From contig JXTB01000040.1 of assembly GCA_002914805.1 (NCBI GenBank), positions 560,531 to 624,530 of the forward strand: 64,000 bases of DNA, read 5' to 3'. This document shows, piece after piece, positions 1 through 11,924 of the stretch (positions within the stretch are counted from its first letter, which is position 1; each line of letters opens with the position of its first letter). The stretch is from Parasponia andersonii (lineage: Eukaryota > Streptophyta > Magnoliopsida > Rosales > Cannabaceae). Position numbers and translations under genes: made by a program. A model generated the notes under the pieces. That model ran no database searches. It saw nothing but the letters and a program-made list of their open reading frames with translations, and was not told where the DNA came from.

Positions 1-1139
1 TCTCATGTGTTGAGAAAATTGTAAGGGCTTAAAGTGTGAGTTTAAGAAATAGTACGCAACGCTCACACGTTCATCCAGTTGTGCTTGAGGCTTGGATTGG
101 AAGATCATGGTTGAGAAGACAGTAAAACTAGGATCCGCTGATAGGCTATAAGAGGTATTAGATCTATTCTCTTTATATGTTCCTATTTGCTATGAATTAA
201 TACTATGCACTCATATAGTCAATTGTTTTGAGAAAATTTTTGAATGTTCCTAGGCCAATCTTCCGCTGCGAAAATCGTTTTAAATCAAACAGAAACGTCA
301 TAAAATAACCTTTTATTTATATACTTTTTTTATGAAACCTTATTTTTTAAGAAATATCAGAGAATCCCTTAGAATTTGATGTTTTATTACAAAAAAGAAC
401 TTGTAATTAATTTGACTATTTTTGAAATCTAATCTTCTCATATAAACTGTTATAATCGAAAATTTAAAGTCGTGACTTTTAGTAATTTTGAGTATAAAAA
501 AAGCTAAATAAGAAAATTTGTAAAATTCAGAGGAAACCAAGTACTTGGATTTTTCATTCTAGGCCTCAAATCATTAAAAATTTTATATAAAAACAGGATC
601 CATCTTTAGTTTAGTTTATCAAGAAAGATATACCAATTAAAATTCAAGAATTCATGGTTAAGTTGTATAAAATTTGGTTTAATAAAACCTTAGTGTTGAT
701 TAAATAGATTTCACAAATCTTGTGTCTGAATGTCAAAAATTCAATTTACAGAGTTAGTCATAATTCCAAACACTTAAAATTTTGAAAGTATGTTCTTTAG
801 GAATTATTATGTCTAATTTACATACCAAATCCTAAAACAGTAGTAAAGATGTCCTCATACATTCACTTAGCAGAAATAATAAACTTGGCTAAACAGTTAA
901 ACATGAAGAAAAATAAGACAAGGTATAGGGACCAATCGAAGAGGAATTAGATCACAAGCATAAACCAAGCAACTTACCTAACCATCAAGATAACTAACTC
1001 GAATAAACAATCACTTGAAAGGGAGGGAAGTAGGAGGGGTGAGCTTGAGAGCTCAGTAGGAAAATTGTTACTTTATTTAAAAAAAAATTAGTGATGGAGA
1101 TTCCCTGCATAGTTAAGTTAATCCAAAACACCTTTGTAA

Positions 1140-1186
<47 letters not shown>

Positions 1187-1464
1187 GAGAACTAATTCAG
1201 TAAGTACTTTTTTAACCTATTCATAAGTATCGTTTTGATCAATCAAAATTTATCATACATATTTTTTTATATTAAAAAGTAAGAGAGAGAAATAGTATTA
1301 ATAATGCACGTATTTTTATGCATATATAATCGTTAGATCACTATTAGATTATGATCTAACGGCTAAAAAAAATATCTATACATAGGTGTACAAAAAAATA
1401 CCTACTGGATTGGCAACCATATATGTATATATATAACAATTTCTAAAGTTAATAGTCTGTATGC

Positions 1465-1499
<35 letters not shown>

Positions 1500-2260
1500 G
1501 ATATCCAAAAATCGATCAGTCCACCGATATAAATCTACCCATACCCATGAGTTCACCACCTTTCATAAATGGAAACCATGATGTTGGCATTATGTGTACC
1601 ATACATCCTACCTGAGACCTAGCCCATATCTAGATAAGACATCTATATGTCGTCTATCAAACTTGGAGGGGTAACCGCATTGTCTAGCCCTACCAAATGG
1701 GGAGGTAATCAAAAGAAAAACTTCTCGCGAGTTCACGGACTCTATATGGTCGGTAGGGCCGTAACACCACATTGTAAAAATTCCATAATGCTAACTTGAT
1801 ACTTGTGTGTGATCTTATGACATATGTACTCTAAATTGATGTATAAAAATAGCCATAAAAGTATTCAAATTCAAGTATTGCTATGGTATTCTATAAAATA
1901 GTTAATTATAATTTATAGAAAAATGGGCGGTATAACGACTCTATTTTAACATATCTAAAAAATAATCTACACCGAGAAAAGTCCTAAAGTGATATAGTAT
2001 ATATATCATACAACCTAGTTCCATCACAGATATTCAAATTGTTCAAAAATTATTTCTATCGTCATATGTTGCAGAAAGTAAGTTTTAATAAAAAAAAATG
2101 ACATAAAACAGAAATAACCGACTCTCTACCTCATTAGAATAGCGATACTATACTATTGGATCCTTAATAGTCATTAGACAATCGCTTGAAGGGTCGAGAA
2201 CTAATTCCAAGCCCTCGATCACTCACTTGTGAAAAACTAACTCCTCAACGAAGCTTTAAA
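1..2260. other. gene-free AT-rich intergenic DNA
   Basis: No open reading frame with recognisable protein content is visible on either strand. The stretch holds long (TA)n runs at about 1143-1183 and 1470-1493, a MITE copy at 1185-1418 (listed separately), and a slightly more GC-balanced block around 1520-1790 that I could not assign to any family. Confidence 0.7.
1185..1418 (-). mobile_element. TA-microsatellite-associated MITE, copy A
   Basis: This is about 235 bp lying directly between a (TA)n run ending near 1183 and a TA-rich stretch after 1418. Its right end reads TACCTACTGGATTGGCAACC, the reverse complement of the left terminus of copies D and E. The interior matches the other copies, including AAAATTTATCATACATA and a block resembling AATAATGCACGT. 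It also has an imperfect internal inverted repeat around GTTAGATCACTATTAGATTATGATCTAAC. There is no coding capacity. The left terminus is the more diverged end. Confidence 0.7.
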
Positions 2261-3235
2261 TCCACAAATAAACCTCTTTACTGAATTTCTAGCACTCAAA
2301 ATAGCTAGGTTAGATATATAACTCGTCTAATTCGGGTTCGGGCAAAAACTAGACTAGTTGTATATAAAACGAGGCAAATCTTAGGTGTTCGATTTCCTTT
2401 TTTGTGCTGATCATCAAATATAGTCAATATATATCAATTTTTTCCATTTTCCGAGTTTATTCTAAATATGGCATCAAAAATAAAATCTTAACAATCTGAT
2501 AAAAAGTCAAACCCGAGCTCAAATAACTCAAAAATAACAACTTTAAAACAGGACAAAATAAGATGGTAAAATATATACTTTGATAATTCTTGCAACAAGA
2601 TGAATCCAACAAGCCTAGTTTGAGGTCAAATGGTGGCAGAAATAGTCGTCAGTGACTGAAAACGTCTGCAGCGTTTCGAGCTCCTCACTGGCATTTGGCG
2701 GCTCTGACGGCTATAGCATTGGCAGCGGCGTGGCAAGGTTCTACTACAAACAAACCTCTTCACTGAATTCCAAACATTCAAAATAGCTATGTTAAATATA
2801 TAACTCGTCTAATTCAGGTTCAGGTCGAAATTAGACTAGTTGTATACAAAACGAGGCAAATCTTAAGCGTCTAATTTTCTTTTTTGTACCAATCACTAAA
2901 CATAGTTAATGTATATCAGTTTTCTCAATTTTCCGAGTATATTCCAAAAATGACATCAAAAATAAATCTTAATGGTCCGATAAAGAGTCAAACCCGAGCT
3001 CAAATAACTCAAAAATAGAAACTTTTAAACTGGGAAAAATAGGATCGTGAAATATATATCTTGATGATCCTTGTGACGAGATGAATCCAACAAGCCTAGT
3101 TTGAGGTCAAATGGTAGCCAGAATAATTGTCGGTGACCAAAAATGTCTGCAGTGTCTTGAGCTCTTCGTTGGCATTTGGCGGCTCCGACAACTATAGCAT
3201 GGGCAGCGGCATGGCAGGGTCACGCCAATGGTCCC
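2261..3235. repeat. tandem duplication, period about 481 bp
   Basis: Two direct copies of one segment lie head to tail, roughly 2261-2741 and 2742-3235. Shared anchors include TGAATCCAACAAGCCTAGTT (near 2600 and 3081), AAACCTCTTYACTGAATT, ACTCGTCTAATTC, TCAAACCCGAGCTCAAATAA and GGCATTTGGCGGCTC. The copies differ by scattered substitutions and small indels, so the duplication is not recent. A GC-richer patch at the end of each unit opens short reading frames, but these resemble no protein I know. A (GA)n microsatellite follows at about 3317-3344. Confidence 0.8.
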
Positions 3236-3316
3236 TGTGGTCAGACAATAGCACCTGGGGTGCTTGCTTCTTCGGTGGATTCGACGAGAGGGGGAGCAGA
3301 GAGAGAACAAAGGAAG

Positions 3317-3347
<31 letters not shown>

Positions 3348-5232
3348 ACAAGGACGAAGAGTGGTCCACATGACCATATGTAGGGCACTGTGTAATTTTT
3401 CCAAAATTACACTTTAATCCTTAATTTTCAAATTCTTTGCAATCTAGTCCCTCTAGAAATTGTATTTTAGTTCTTACTTCTAAAAACTTTTGCAATTTAG
3501 TCTCTACCTTATTTAATCCAAAAATATGTGAAATTTCTGAATTGACCTAAAACATTCTTGGTTTTTATATAAACTGAATTAAAATTAATAAAAAATGGAA
3601 AAATTATCCTTAGTGGATAATAGATTTAGGTTTATATTATATTTTTACCTATTTGGATACATTAAATTATTTAGAAACTCTTTTAACACTTATGAGGTCA
3701 TTTAAAAACTTGAAATACTGTTCGGAAACTAGTATGTACAATTTTTAAATATATTTTAAACTTAAACCTACCACTTACTAAAAATAATTTTGTTATTTTG
3801 ATCAATTTCTCTAATTTTGATGATACAAGGATATTGAATTTCAAAAATAGTTAAATTATAAGGTATTTGTAATAAAAATTTCAAATTTAAAGGGATTTTT
3901 GCATATTTTTTTAATATGCAGTGCAGGGGATTTCGTCAAAAAAAATTATGAAATGCAAGGTCAAGTTTTCTCGATATTTAATTAAGTATTGCTCATTAAA
4001 GGTAATTTTGTCCTTTTATTAATTTAGTTATTTATTTTCTCAAATCAGATTACATTGAACGGCCAATTTGATAAGTAGGTGAAATGATATAGGGTCTTTT
4101 ATGAATATAAATATAAATACATATATATATATATATATATATTTCCAAGGATTCCTTTTTATATTTTCAGATGTACAAGGTTTTTCCGTCAAATTTGATT
4201 TGGACACGAAGTTTTGTGAAAATTTACCAAACTAATCGGAGTTGTAACTATTAAAATCTAAAAAAGTTTTTCATTTCGAGCGTGATAATTAAGTCCGTGC
4301 TACGATAATATATAATGGATCATACAAGATTGATTAATAACAATACTGATTAGTTGGCGATCATAGAAACATGATGCGTGCGTAGATCAAATTTTCCATA
4401 GTACAATCACGTTAAATAGCATTAATGCTCACCCAGTAATTAACAGGAGGAGTCATGGTAATTTAATTTTAAATTAAGTCCATCTCAGTCAGACGTATAT
4501 GTCAAAAACTTACTTAAAGACAACAACAACAACAACAATGAACAATTTGCATGCATAATAGTCATTTATAGCCAGTTCTATTGCCTACCTTTAGCTAGCC
4601 ACACCGACCCTTTTCTTTTAGACAGATTCATTTAATGTCAAGTCTTGTACTTGTCATGTACAAATCTCCTTTGATACAGACTCCTAGCAGTCCGATCACA
4701 TTATACGTATTAGAGACATGACATGTACACTCATAGTTATTAGAATATATACACTATATATATATATATATATGTACAATTTAAGATTATAACAATTAAC
4801 TAATCTATTGTTTGACTCTCATGCATCATATTATATATCCATATATATAACTATAGTTGTACGAAAAGAACAATGGCTTGTAATTAAATTGTGTATGTAA
4901 TCCTGACGTTAGCAAAACTGATGGTCTAGTTGTTTTTTTGAAAAAATAAATAAACCTCACCCACCTCTTAAATCAACAATTGGGTTTGTAAAGAATGAGC
5001 TAATAATTAACTCGCCCATGTGACCCCTAATTAACGGAATATGTAAAAGCCTTGATCATCCTCACTCCTCTTTCGCCCTTTTGCTCCAGTTGACTTGATC
5101 AGCAATCATTTATTAATTTGGTTTTGACTCAGGTAAAAGACAATGTTGGGAGGTTATTTTGACAATTTCGAAGTTACTTTCATCAGTGACGACATAAGTA
5201 ATCATATATAGTATCTAAATTGATCACCTCTC

Positions 5233-5268
<36 letters not shown>
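3236..5268. other. gene-free AT-rich DNA with microsatellites
   Basis: The stretch contains a (GA)n run at 3317-3344, (TA)n runs near 4120-4142, 4750-4771 and 5231-5250, and a (GA)n run at 5251-5270. Translations are short and low in complexity. I see no gene, RNA gene or named element. Confidence 0.65.
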
Positions 5269-5278
<10 letters not shown>

Positions 5279-5463
5279 CGCTTTTGCAACTTTGGTCCAC
5301 ATATATATAGTTGACAAAGTTTACATGGGCTTAATTGGCTAATTACACTAACTATTTAATGGATTTCTTTAATAATTTTAAAAGATGTACGAAATAGAGA
5401 GAAGTAGAGAGGGGACCCTAATTCATATAGTCTTCAAAAAGTTTCCGCGTCTAAAGTATTTTC
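5269..5463 (+). repeat. left arm of a long inverted repeat
   Basis: About 195 bp recur in reverse complement at 7835-8040. Conserved blocks include TGGGCTTAATTGGCTAATTA, TTTAATAATTTTAAAAGATG, TACGAAATAGAGAGAAGTAG, CTAATTCATATAGTCTTCAA and a final AAAGTATTTTC. By eye the arms look about 85-90 percent identical. The outer edge runs into (GA)n and (TA)n, so the exact terminus and any target-site duplication cannot be fixed. Confidence 0.8.
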
Positions 5464-7834
5464 CTATACCCTACAATCTTGGGACCAAATCAAATGAGGT
5501 CCGTATTTAATGTACTCTATGCAGATGTGAGAATTGCTCTGGAATTTAATGGTTATAATTAAACTTATAATATGATTATTGCTCCTCCCTGGTAGGGATG
5601 TTAACAATGCAGAGTAGGATTGATTTTATGTTAATTATCTATATCCTTGTTATTATTTTTACTGGAAAATTCTAGTATAGGATGGCCAAAATCCCTCTTA
5701 CCTCTAAGAGCATTTTATTAACCGTTAGAGTAAAGTAGGCAGTGATTAGAGAAACAACTTTGATGGGCAGTAATACATGGTTAAAAAAAATAAGCAGAAA
5801 AAGAAAAAAGATTAAAAAAAAAAACAAAAAAACAAAACAAAATAAAAAAAATGAGGAGAGACAATATATCCTTGAACGTTGTTAATTTGTCTATAAAATC
5901 CAGTGATTAAAATTTTGTTCTCAAGAAAGGAAAAGATTTGAAATTATTTCAAGAAATAAAAGAAAAAGAAAAAAAGAAAACTGCCACTGGTCAAAATATT
6001 TAAACCTCTTTCGGTGGGAAGAAAAATGAGAGAATAACGAAATCTAATTAACTATAAAATTTTGCATTCATGGATTTAATTGGATTCACATCTATGTTGG
6101 CTTTATTCTAAATTTAATGCCTTAATGCTATATCTGATTTTTTCTTTTTTTTTTTTTTTTTTTGGGTACCAAGAGTCCGAGACCCACAACTCAATTTCAT
6201 AGATGATTTCAAGACTGGGGTGAAGAGAATTGGGTAAATGATTATCAGTCTAAAGAGAGAATCTTGCCTTATGTTCATACCAATTTTGCAATAATATTGA
6301 AGGTTCCGAAACTGACTGTTCAAAAATGGAGTCCTAAACTTCTACCACTGCATATCTAAAGAGGAGGTTTCCTTTGTTTTAGTTGTGTGAAAAAGCAACA
6401 ATAGAAGAGAGATTGATTAAATTCGGGGATTGGTATAGCAGTTAAAGAGGGAGACACAATTGTTTTGAATTTTTTCTTGGTGAGATCTCCATGGCTGAGT
6501 TGGGGAAGCAAGGAAGAGAAGAAAATTTGGAGAAAGAAATCGTGTCAAATAGGGGATTGATCTGCAATGAATTTTTGGCCTTTTTTTTTTTTTTCTTTTC
6601 TTTTCTTTTTTAGGATTTATATTCTTTTCAAAGATTTAATCGAAATTTCAGATGTGAAGAAGCAACATATCATGTTAACCATTCGCTTGAGAATTTCTAA
6701 TTTTCTTCAAGACTCCTTCGTTGTTCAGTATTTTCCATATTTTTAGATGTTAATGAAGACTCAAAGCACCATTGGAACAGGGAAAGAAAAAAAAAAAAAT
6801 AGAAAAGTAAACAAGTTAGTGAAGACTAGAGTAATGGCTGTACGATGGTTCATAGAGGCAAAGCCATGAAGAAGAAGAAGTAACATCGACTAAAATATCT
6901 CATAGGACAGACTGGGTATGATAGGCTACAAGTATCACTATATAGGATCCATATCTCATGTAATCCAAAGTTTTAAAAAACCCTCTCACATGTAGAGAGA
7001 GATTTTATCCCTCTCTCCTAAGTAGCATAATTTACCATTTAATTTGTTACAGACATCAAGTACGATTTTCTTATAGGTGTATCAGGAAGTCCTATATTGA
7101 TTTGAATCTTTTAAAAGTATAAATGCATTAAAAACAGAAAATTAAATTGAAATTAGATTTATTGAAAACTCAAATTTATTAAAATCAAATAACTTAATAA
7201 AATATATGAATAACTAAAAAAATATTCAAATAAAGCTTTAACATAATAGAGTTATCCAAATGTAAAATATTCAATTCTAAAATCATATAGTATATTAATT
7301 CATCCAAGAAAATAGCACAATCTAAAATACTTAAACTCAAACAATATTGGTATATGACTATATATTATTAAATTTTTAAAAAAAAAAATCAAATTGAATT
7401 ATTATTATATAAAATATAAATATATGTTCATCTCAAGCCCATTCCGCCCTATCTCATCCCACTAAATATTAAATTGAAAATTTATACTATATCTCGTATT
7501 ATTTATAACGGTGAAAACCCACTATATTCGGGTTGATGCACTGTGGTTCACTATCCCATTTGGTGAAATTAATATCCATACTCTACATATGTAGACTTCT
7601 ATATAAGTTTAATTAAATGAGTAATATAAACGGTTTTTATAATACCGCCATCTCAACGTCTTTCTTAAAATTTATCTTTCTTAAAATTTAATTAACTACA
7701 ACTTAAAATTTCTTACTTTTTAATTAGTTTTTATTTTCTGAGAATTACCAAGATTTTGTACCTTGGCATCACATGGATAACGAGTCGAATTTATTTGTAT
7801 CTAAGTCTACATCCTCTTTTTCTTTTTTTTAGAT
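5464..7834. other. non-coding interior between inverted-repeat arms
   Basis: About 2.4 kb of AT-rich DNA lie between the two arms. They contain A-rich and T-rich tracts (near 5770-5850, 6140-6165, 6580-6610 and 6785-6800). The only noteworthy frame is a 69-codon one on the minus strand at 6114-6323, which runs through a poly-T tract and shows no family signature. No transposase motif is visible. If the whole is a transposon, it is non-autonomous. Confidence 0.55.
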
Positions 7835-8040
7835 GAAAATACTTTTGACACGGAAAATTTTTGAAGACTATATGAATTAAGGTGCCCTCTCTACTTCTCT
7901 CTATTTCGTACATCTTTTAAAATTATTAAAGAGATAAATTAAATACTTAGGGTAATTAGCCAATTAAGCCCACGTAAGCTTAGTCAAGTATATTATATAT
8001 ATATATATATGGACCAAAGTTGCAAAGCGCTCTCTCTTTC
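7835..8040 (-). repeat. right arm of a long inverted repeat
   Basis: This is the reverse-complement partner of 5269-5463. It is slightly longer because it holds an expanded (TA)n tract near 7990-8010 where the left arm has only a short ATATATATA. The outer end reads TTGCAAAGCGCTCTCTCTTT, matching the left arm's outer AAAGAGAGCGCTTTTGCAA apart from small indels. Confidence 0.8.
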
Positions 8041-9235
8041 CTCTTAATATAATGCTATATTCTTTAAAAGCAAATTGCTTTCAAAGCTAGTACGGATATC
8101 GTTCAAGTAAATTTTATATGTCATCATACTATATGCGTGAAGATATTTTATTCATATATATACATGCATATATGTACACAAGTTCGACGTATTATAAGTT
8201 AAAATTTTAATCAAACCAATTGGTTTTGGTTTTTTAGTGAATGTCTATATTAAAGGGAGATTAGAAAGTAGCTTTAGAATTTGAAAAAATGATCCTAAGA
8301 AGAAGTCAAACTCAAAAGGTATTTTTCGTATCATTAAAGTTACAAAAGGTGTTTCCCACGAGGAAAAGGTCGTTAGAGAAAAATTTTCCATGTAATTTCA
8401 TTTCTTCATATCAAGAGGTTTAATTTAATAATCTTAACAATCGGAGATAAGTATATACTTTGATGATATTAATTTATAATTTAGCTGACTAATCATTGGT
8501 TTATTCCAAATCAAATAACTTAACGACATTAATTATAAGATTTGATTAACTACTTTATTGTCAAAAGCCCTACGCCGACGACAAAATACTTTCCGACAAA
8601 TGACAAATTATTTTTTCACGTGTAATCGAAAATCTCAACACCACCTCTCTAGCTAGCTATCCCCACAAGAAAATAATTCTTTCTACATTATTATTCAAAT
8701 CATCTTTAATCCATCATGCTTAATTTGTTTTATGGCTACAAAAACCAAGCTCTCTTTCTATATTGCTTTTAGTCTCCCAAATATTCAGAAAGATACAAAG
8801 AAAAGAATAAATTATTAATTAGCCCATCAAATCCCAATTGTCTGTTCTTAACTAAACAAAGTCAAAGACAGGTAGAATATTCATAGAGAGAGGTTAATAA
8901 GGAAGAATAATACTACACGTAGCAAATTCTATTTTGTATACAAATTAACAATGTAACAGTTAGCTTATTATTTTATATACCACTTTCTAATTAAACAGCT
9001 ATAAATCAATTAGTACAACGAAATGTGGAAGAGTAATCAATAATATTGGAACAAAGTCTTTATTTAAGATACGACTTTATTTAATATACGACTAGTTCTA
9101 ATAATAGACAGATATGATGCATATGAAAAAAAAAATTAAAGATTTTGAAAAGTACGGAAAAAAAAATCAATTTTTGAGCTAACGCTTCCAAATTAAAGGA
9201 AGCACGTAAATGATTGAACACACACATTTTAGTTC
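8041..9235. other. gene-free AT-rich intergenic DNA
   Basis: I see no gene here. The sequence is AT-rich and mostly unique by eye, with no inverted repeat or open reading frame of substance. Confidence 0.6.
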
Positions 9236-9239
9236 TTAA

Positions 9240-9537
9240 GGCTCCTTTTGGAACTTTAATTTTTAGAAGAAAAGAAAAAAAAAATTCCAATAGATTTCAT
9301 GTTTTCTTGTTTGGATCTAAACAAAAAATGATAGAAATTTTTTCCAAGAAAAATGAGAATTTCATTTGATATCATTTTTTATTATATAGAATTTTGACAC
9401 ATTAATTAGTAAAACCAAAAGTGTCAAAATAAAGTTTTATAAAATTTAAAAAAAATGTATTTTCCTTTCTTTTTCTCTTTCTTTATGACTTTTTTCTCGC
9501 AATTTTTTTCTTTCAAAATTGAGTTCCAAATAGAACC
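9240..9537. mobile_element. Tourist-like MITE flanked by TTAA
   Basis: A 298-bp non-coding element has terminal inverted repeats: GGCTCCTTTTGGAACT on the left and AGTTCCAAATAGAACC on the right (reverse complement GGTTCTATTTGGAACT). TTAA lies immediately outside both ends (9236-9239 and 9538-9541). A GG-rich start followed by TTTGGAAC, with a T(T)AA target, is the pattern of PIF/Harbinger-related Tourist MITEs; the superfamily assignment is inference. The interior is A/T-rich with CTTTCTTTTTCTCTTTCTTT near the right end. An uninterrupted copy of the insertion target lies 45 bp downstream. Confidence 0.7.
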
Positions 9538-9585
9538 TTAAAGTGCAAATAAACACAAAAATATGTGATAAATAAAAATAACAAA

Positions 9586-9624
9586 TTTTAGTTCTTAAAG
9601 GTGCAAGTAAACACAAAAATATAA
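9586..9624. repeat. duplicated empty target site of the adjacent MITE
   Basis: The uninterrupted block runs ATTTTAGTTCTTAAAG followed by GTGCAAGTAAACACAAAAAT. The same block is split at TTAA by the MITE just upstream: ATTTTAGTTCTTAA at 9226-9239 and TTAAAGTGCAAATAAACACA from 9538. It acts as an internal related empty site, showing that the insertion duplicated TTAA (or TAA). Confidence 0.7.
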
Positions 9625-11174
9625 GAGTCATAGAAATAGAATAATACTTTAAAGCATTATGTATGTCATTCTGTTATTTATTAATTACACTCTAATCGAG
9701 ATACATTTAAGATTTAATTTATTAATTAGAATCATCAGATAATAAACTATCACAACTAATATCTTATAATATTGTTCATAAAAATAAATTTTTATTATTT
9801 TTTTATTGAATAATATTATAGGACACTATTTAATACCTAATAGTACATAATATATTAACCTATTGACTAATTATAATTACGCGTCGTTTATTATGCCACT
9901 CAATTTTTTAATTAAAATGACAAATAGCATACTAATATATAATATATAACTGTGGTGTTGGTACACCGATGCCCGTAAGATTGCTCTTTCCCATTACGGT
10001 CAATTATAAACCAGGCTCTACTGTCCAACTTGGGATTAGAGTTGATATCGATAATACTATTGATTATGATTTGCTGTGACCCTCGAAATGATCACAGACG
10101 ACAGACAAGTAAAGGTGTAGACCAATCAAAACGTCTGTACACCAATTGGTCGTATTATATGGATGTGAATGGCAGTGGGGGATAGTCAGAAGAGCTAGGT
10201 GTCTTGCTGGCTGCGTATTTTCCAATATATAAATGCAATTTATAATCTAATCCTACGTGTAACTGTCGGTCATCGTTACGTCTATCAAAGCCTTCTCCGT
10301 CCCTCCAATCATTGAGACTTCGTTCAATTCAAGATGTCTAATAGGGAGTGGCCATTCCTAGTGTTGTTTGATTGTCAGGGACACGTGGCAGCAGGGTGAG
10401 AGATCAGGCCCTAAGTTCCCCAATTAGTTGATAGAATTTTTTTTTTTAAAGAAAACTTTCAATATCATTATGTTAATCTTTGATTACCAAAATGCGTGAT
10501 TTTGGTCATAAGTTAACGGTAGATGCCTAGATGGGTCATGTGGTGCAATTTTTCTTTTTTTTTTTTCCTTTTATTCTTTTGTTTTTCTACCTCTTTAGTT
10601 TTTGGCACTAAAGTTGCTCAGCAGAGGAGCTTCTTCTTATTTCTTTTTCAAATAAATTCTTGTTCATTTATTGGAAAAGAAGACAACAGAAGAAACTTTT
10701 TTTCTTCTTCCATCTTTTACCCTTTGGAAATAAATAACACACAATGACTTGTGTGTTTGGGGAATTTATATTCTGTCAAATTTTATGTTGAGAAAGTATT
10801 TTAAAATCACTGTATGAGTAATGTAGTGTTAAGCAAAGTTTTGCCTCAAAGTGAGGGGGTTTGAGTTGAGTTCGAGGCAGATAAAACATGACCCTTTCCC
10901 ACTACTCCGTTTGGTGGGACCTGGAGGATGCACCCAATTGTCTGATGTGGCAAGACTCGTTCGTAAAGTTCATTAATAAACATTCTTAATAACAGAGTTA
11001 AAAGGTTCTTATGGTTATATCCAAAGAGAGTTGTTATACTAATCGTCCTCTCTTCTCATTTTCATTATTAAAATGTATATATATATATATAAGTATTTTG
11101 ATTTTTTAGATGAAATGACATTTGTTCATTGATTATACATGGATTGATGTACTAAATTATATATATATATATAT
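9625..11174. other. intergenic DNA with a GC-richer island
   Basis: The stretch is mostly AT-rich. Between about 9960 and 10420 the composition becomes more balanced, and the sequence includes ACACGTGGC at 10381-10389, a perfect ABRE/G-box core. No coding frame explains the island. It could be an old element remnant or a distal regulatory block, and nothing in the sequence decides between them. Confidence 0.45.
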
Positions 11175-11386
11175 CTAGTGATTTTTTTTACTTATACATA
11201 AATATCGTTTTGGTCAATTAAAATTTATCATGCATATTTTTATATTAAAAAATAAGAAAGAAAAATATTATTAATTATGCACGTTTTTTTTATACACATC
11301 ATTATAGTTATTGGATTACTATTTGATAATAATCCAATTGTTGAAAAAAAATACTTGTTAAAAAAAATACCTACTAGATTAGCAAC

Positions 11387-11387
<1 letters not shown>
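11175..11387 (-). mobile_element. TA-microsatellite-associated MITE, copy B
   Basis: It lies between a (TA)n run ending near 11174 and the long (TA)n run at about 11391-11427. The right end reads TACCTACTAGATTAGCAACC, homologous to the right terminus of copy A. The interior has AAAATTTATCATGCATA and ATTATGCACGT blocks in the same order as copy A. It is non-coding, and its left terminus is degraded. Confidence 0.7.
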
Positions 11388-11434
<47 letters not shown>

Positions 11435-11661
11435 GGTTGACAATCCAATAAGTTTTTTTTTTTAATCTATGGGTAGGTATTTTTTTTTTAGTCGTTGGAT
11501 CATCATTTATGGCTATAATAAAGTACATAAAAAGACGTGTATCATTAATGTTCTTTCTCTTTCTTACTTTTTATAATAAAAAAATGTGCATACTAAATTT
11601 TCATTGGCCAAATTGATACTATGCATAGGTAAAAAAAAAAATACATATTGGATTGATGCCC
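11435..11661 (+). mobile_element. TA-microsatellite-associated MITE, copy C
   Basis: It starts GGTTGACAATCCAATAAG right after a (TA)n run and ends ATTGGATTGATGCC just before another TA-rich stretch. The interior matches copies D and E, for example AAAAGACGTGTATCATTAATG, AATAAAAAAATGTGCATACT and AAATTTTCATTGGCCAAATT. Orientation is opposite to copy B, so B and C share the (TA)n run between them. Confidence 0.75.
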
Positions 11662-11688
11662 ATATATATATTTATATATATATATATA

Positions 11689-11924
11689 GGTTGCCAATCC
11701 AATAGGTATTTTTTTTCTTTACCTATGGATATGTATTTTTTTTTTAGCCATTAGATCATCATCTAATGGTGATCCAATGGCTATAATGAAGTGCATGAAA
11801 AGACGTGCATCATCAATGCTCTTTCTCTCTCTTATTTTTTACAATAAAAAAATGTGCATGCTAAATTTTCATTGGTCAAATTGATACTTATGTATAGATA
11901 AAAAAAAATACCTACTGATTGGTA

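Noticed and set aside
3127..3417. Overlapping 93-96 codon frames on both strands
   Set aside because: They run through the (GA)n microsatellite, giving Arg-Glu or Ser-Leu repeats, and lie in a tandemly duplicated non-coding unit.
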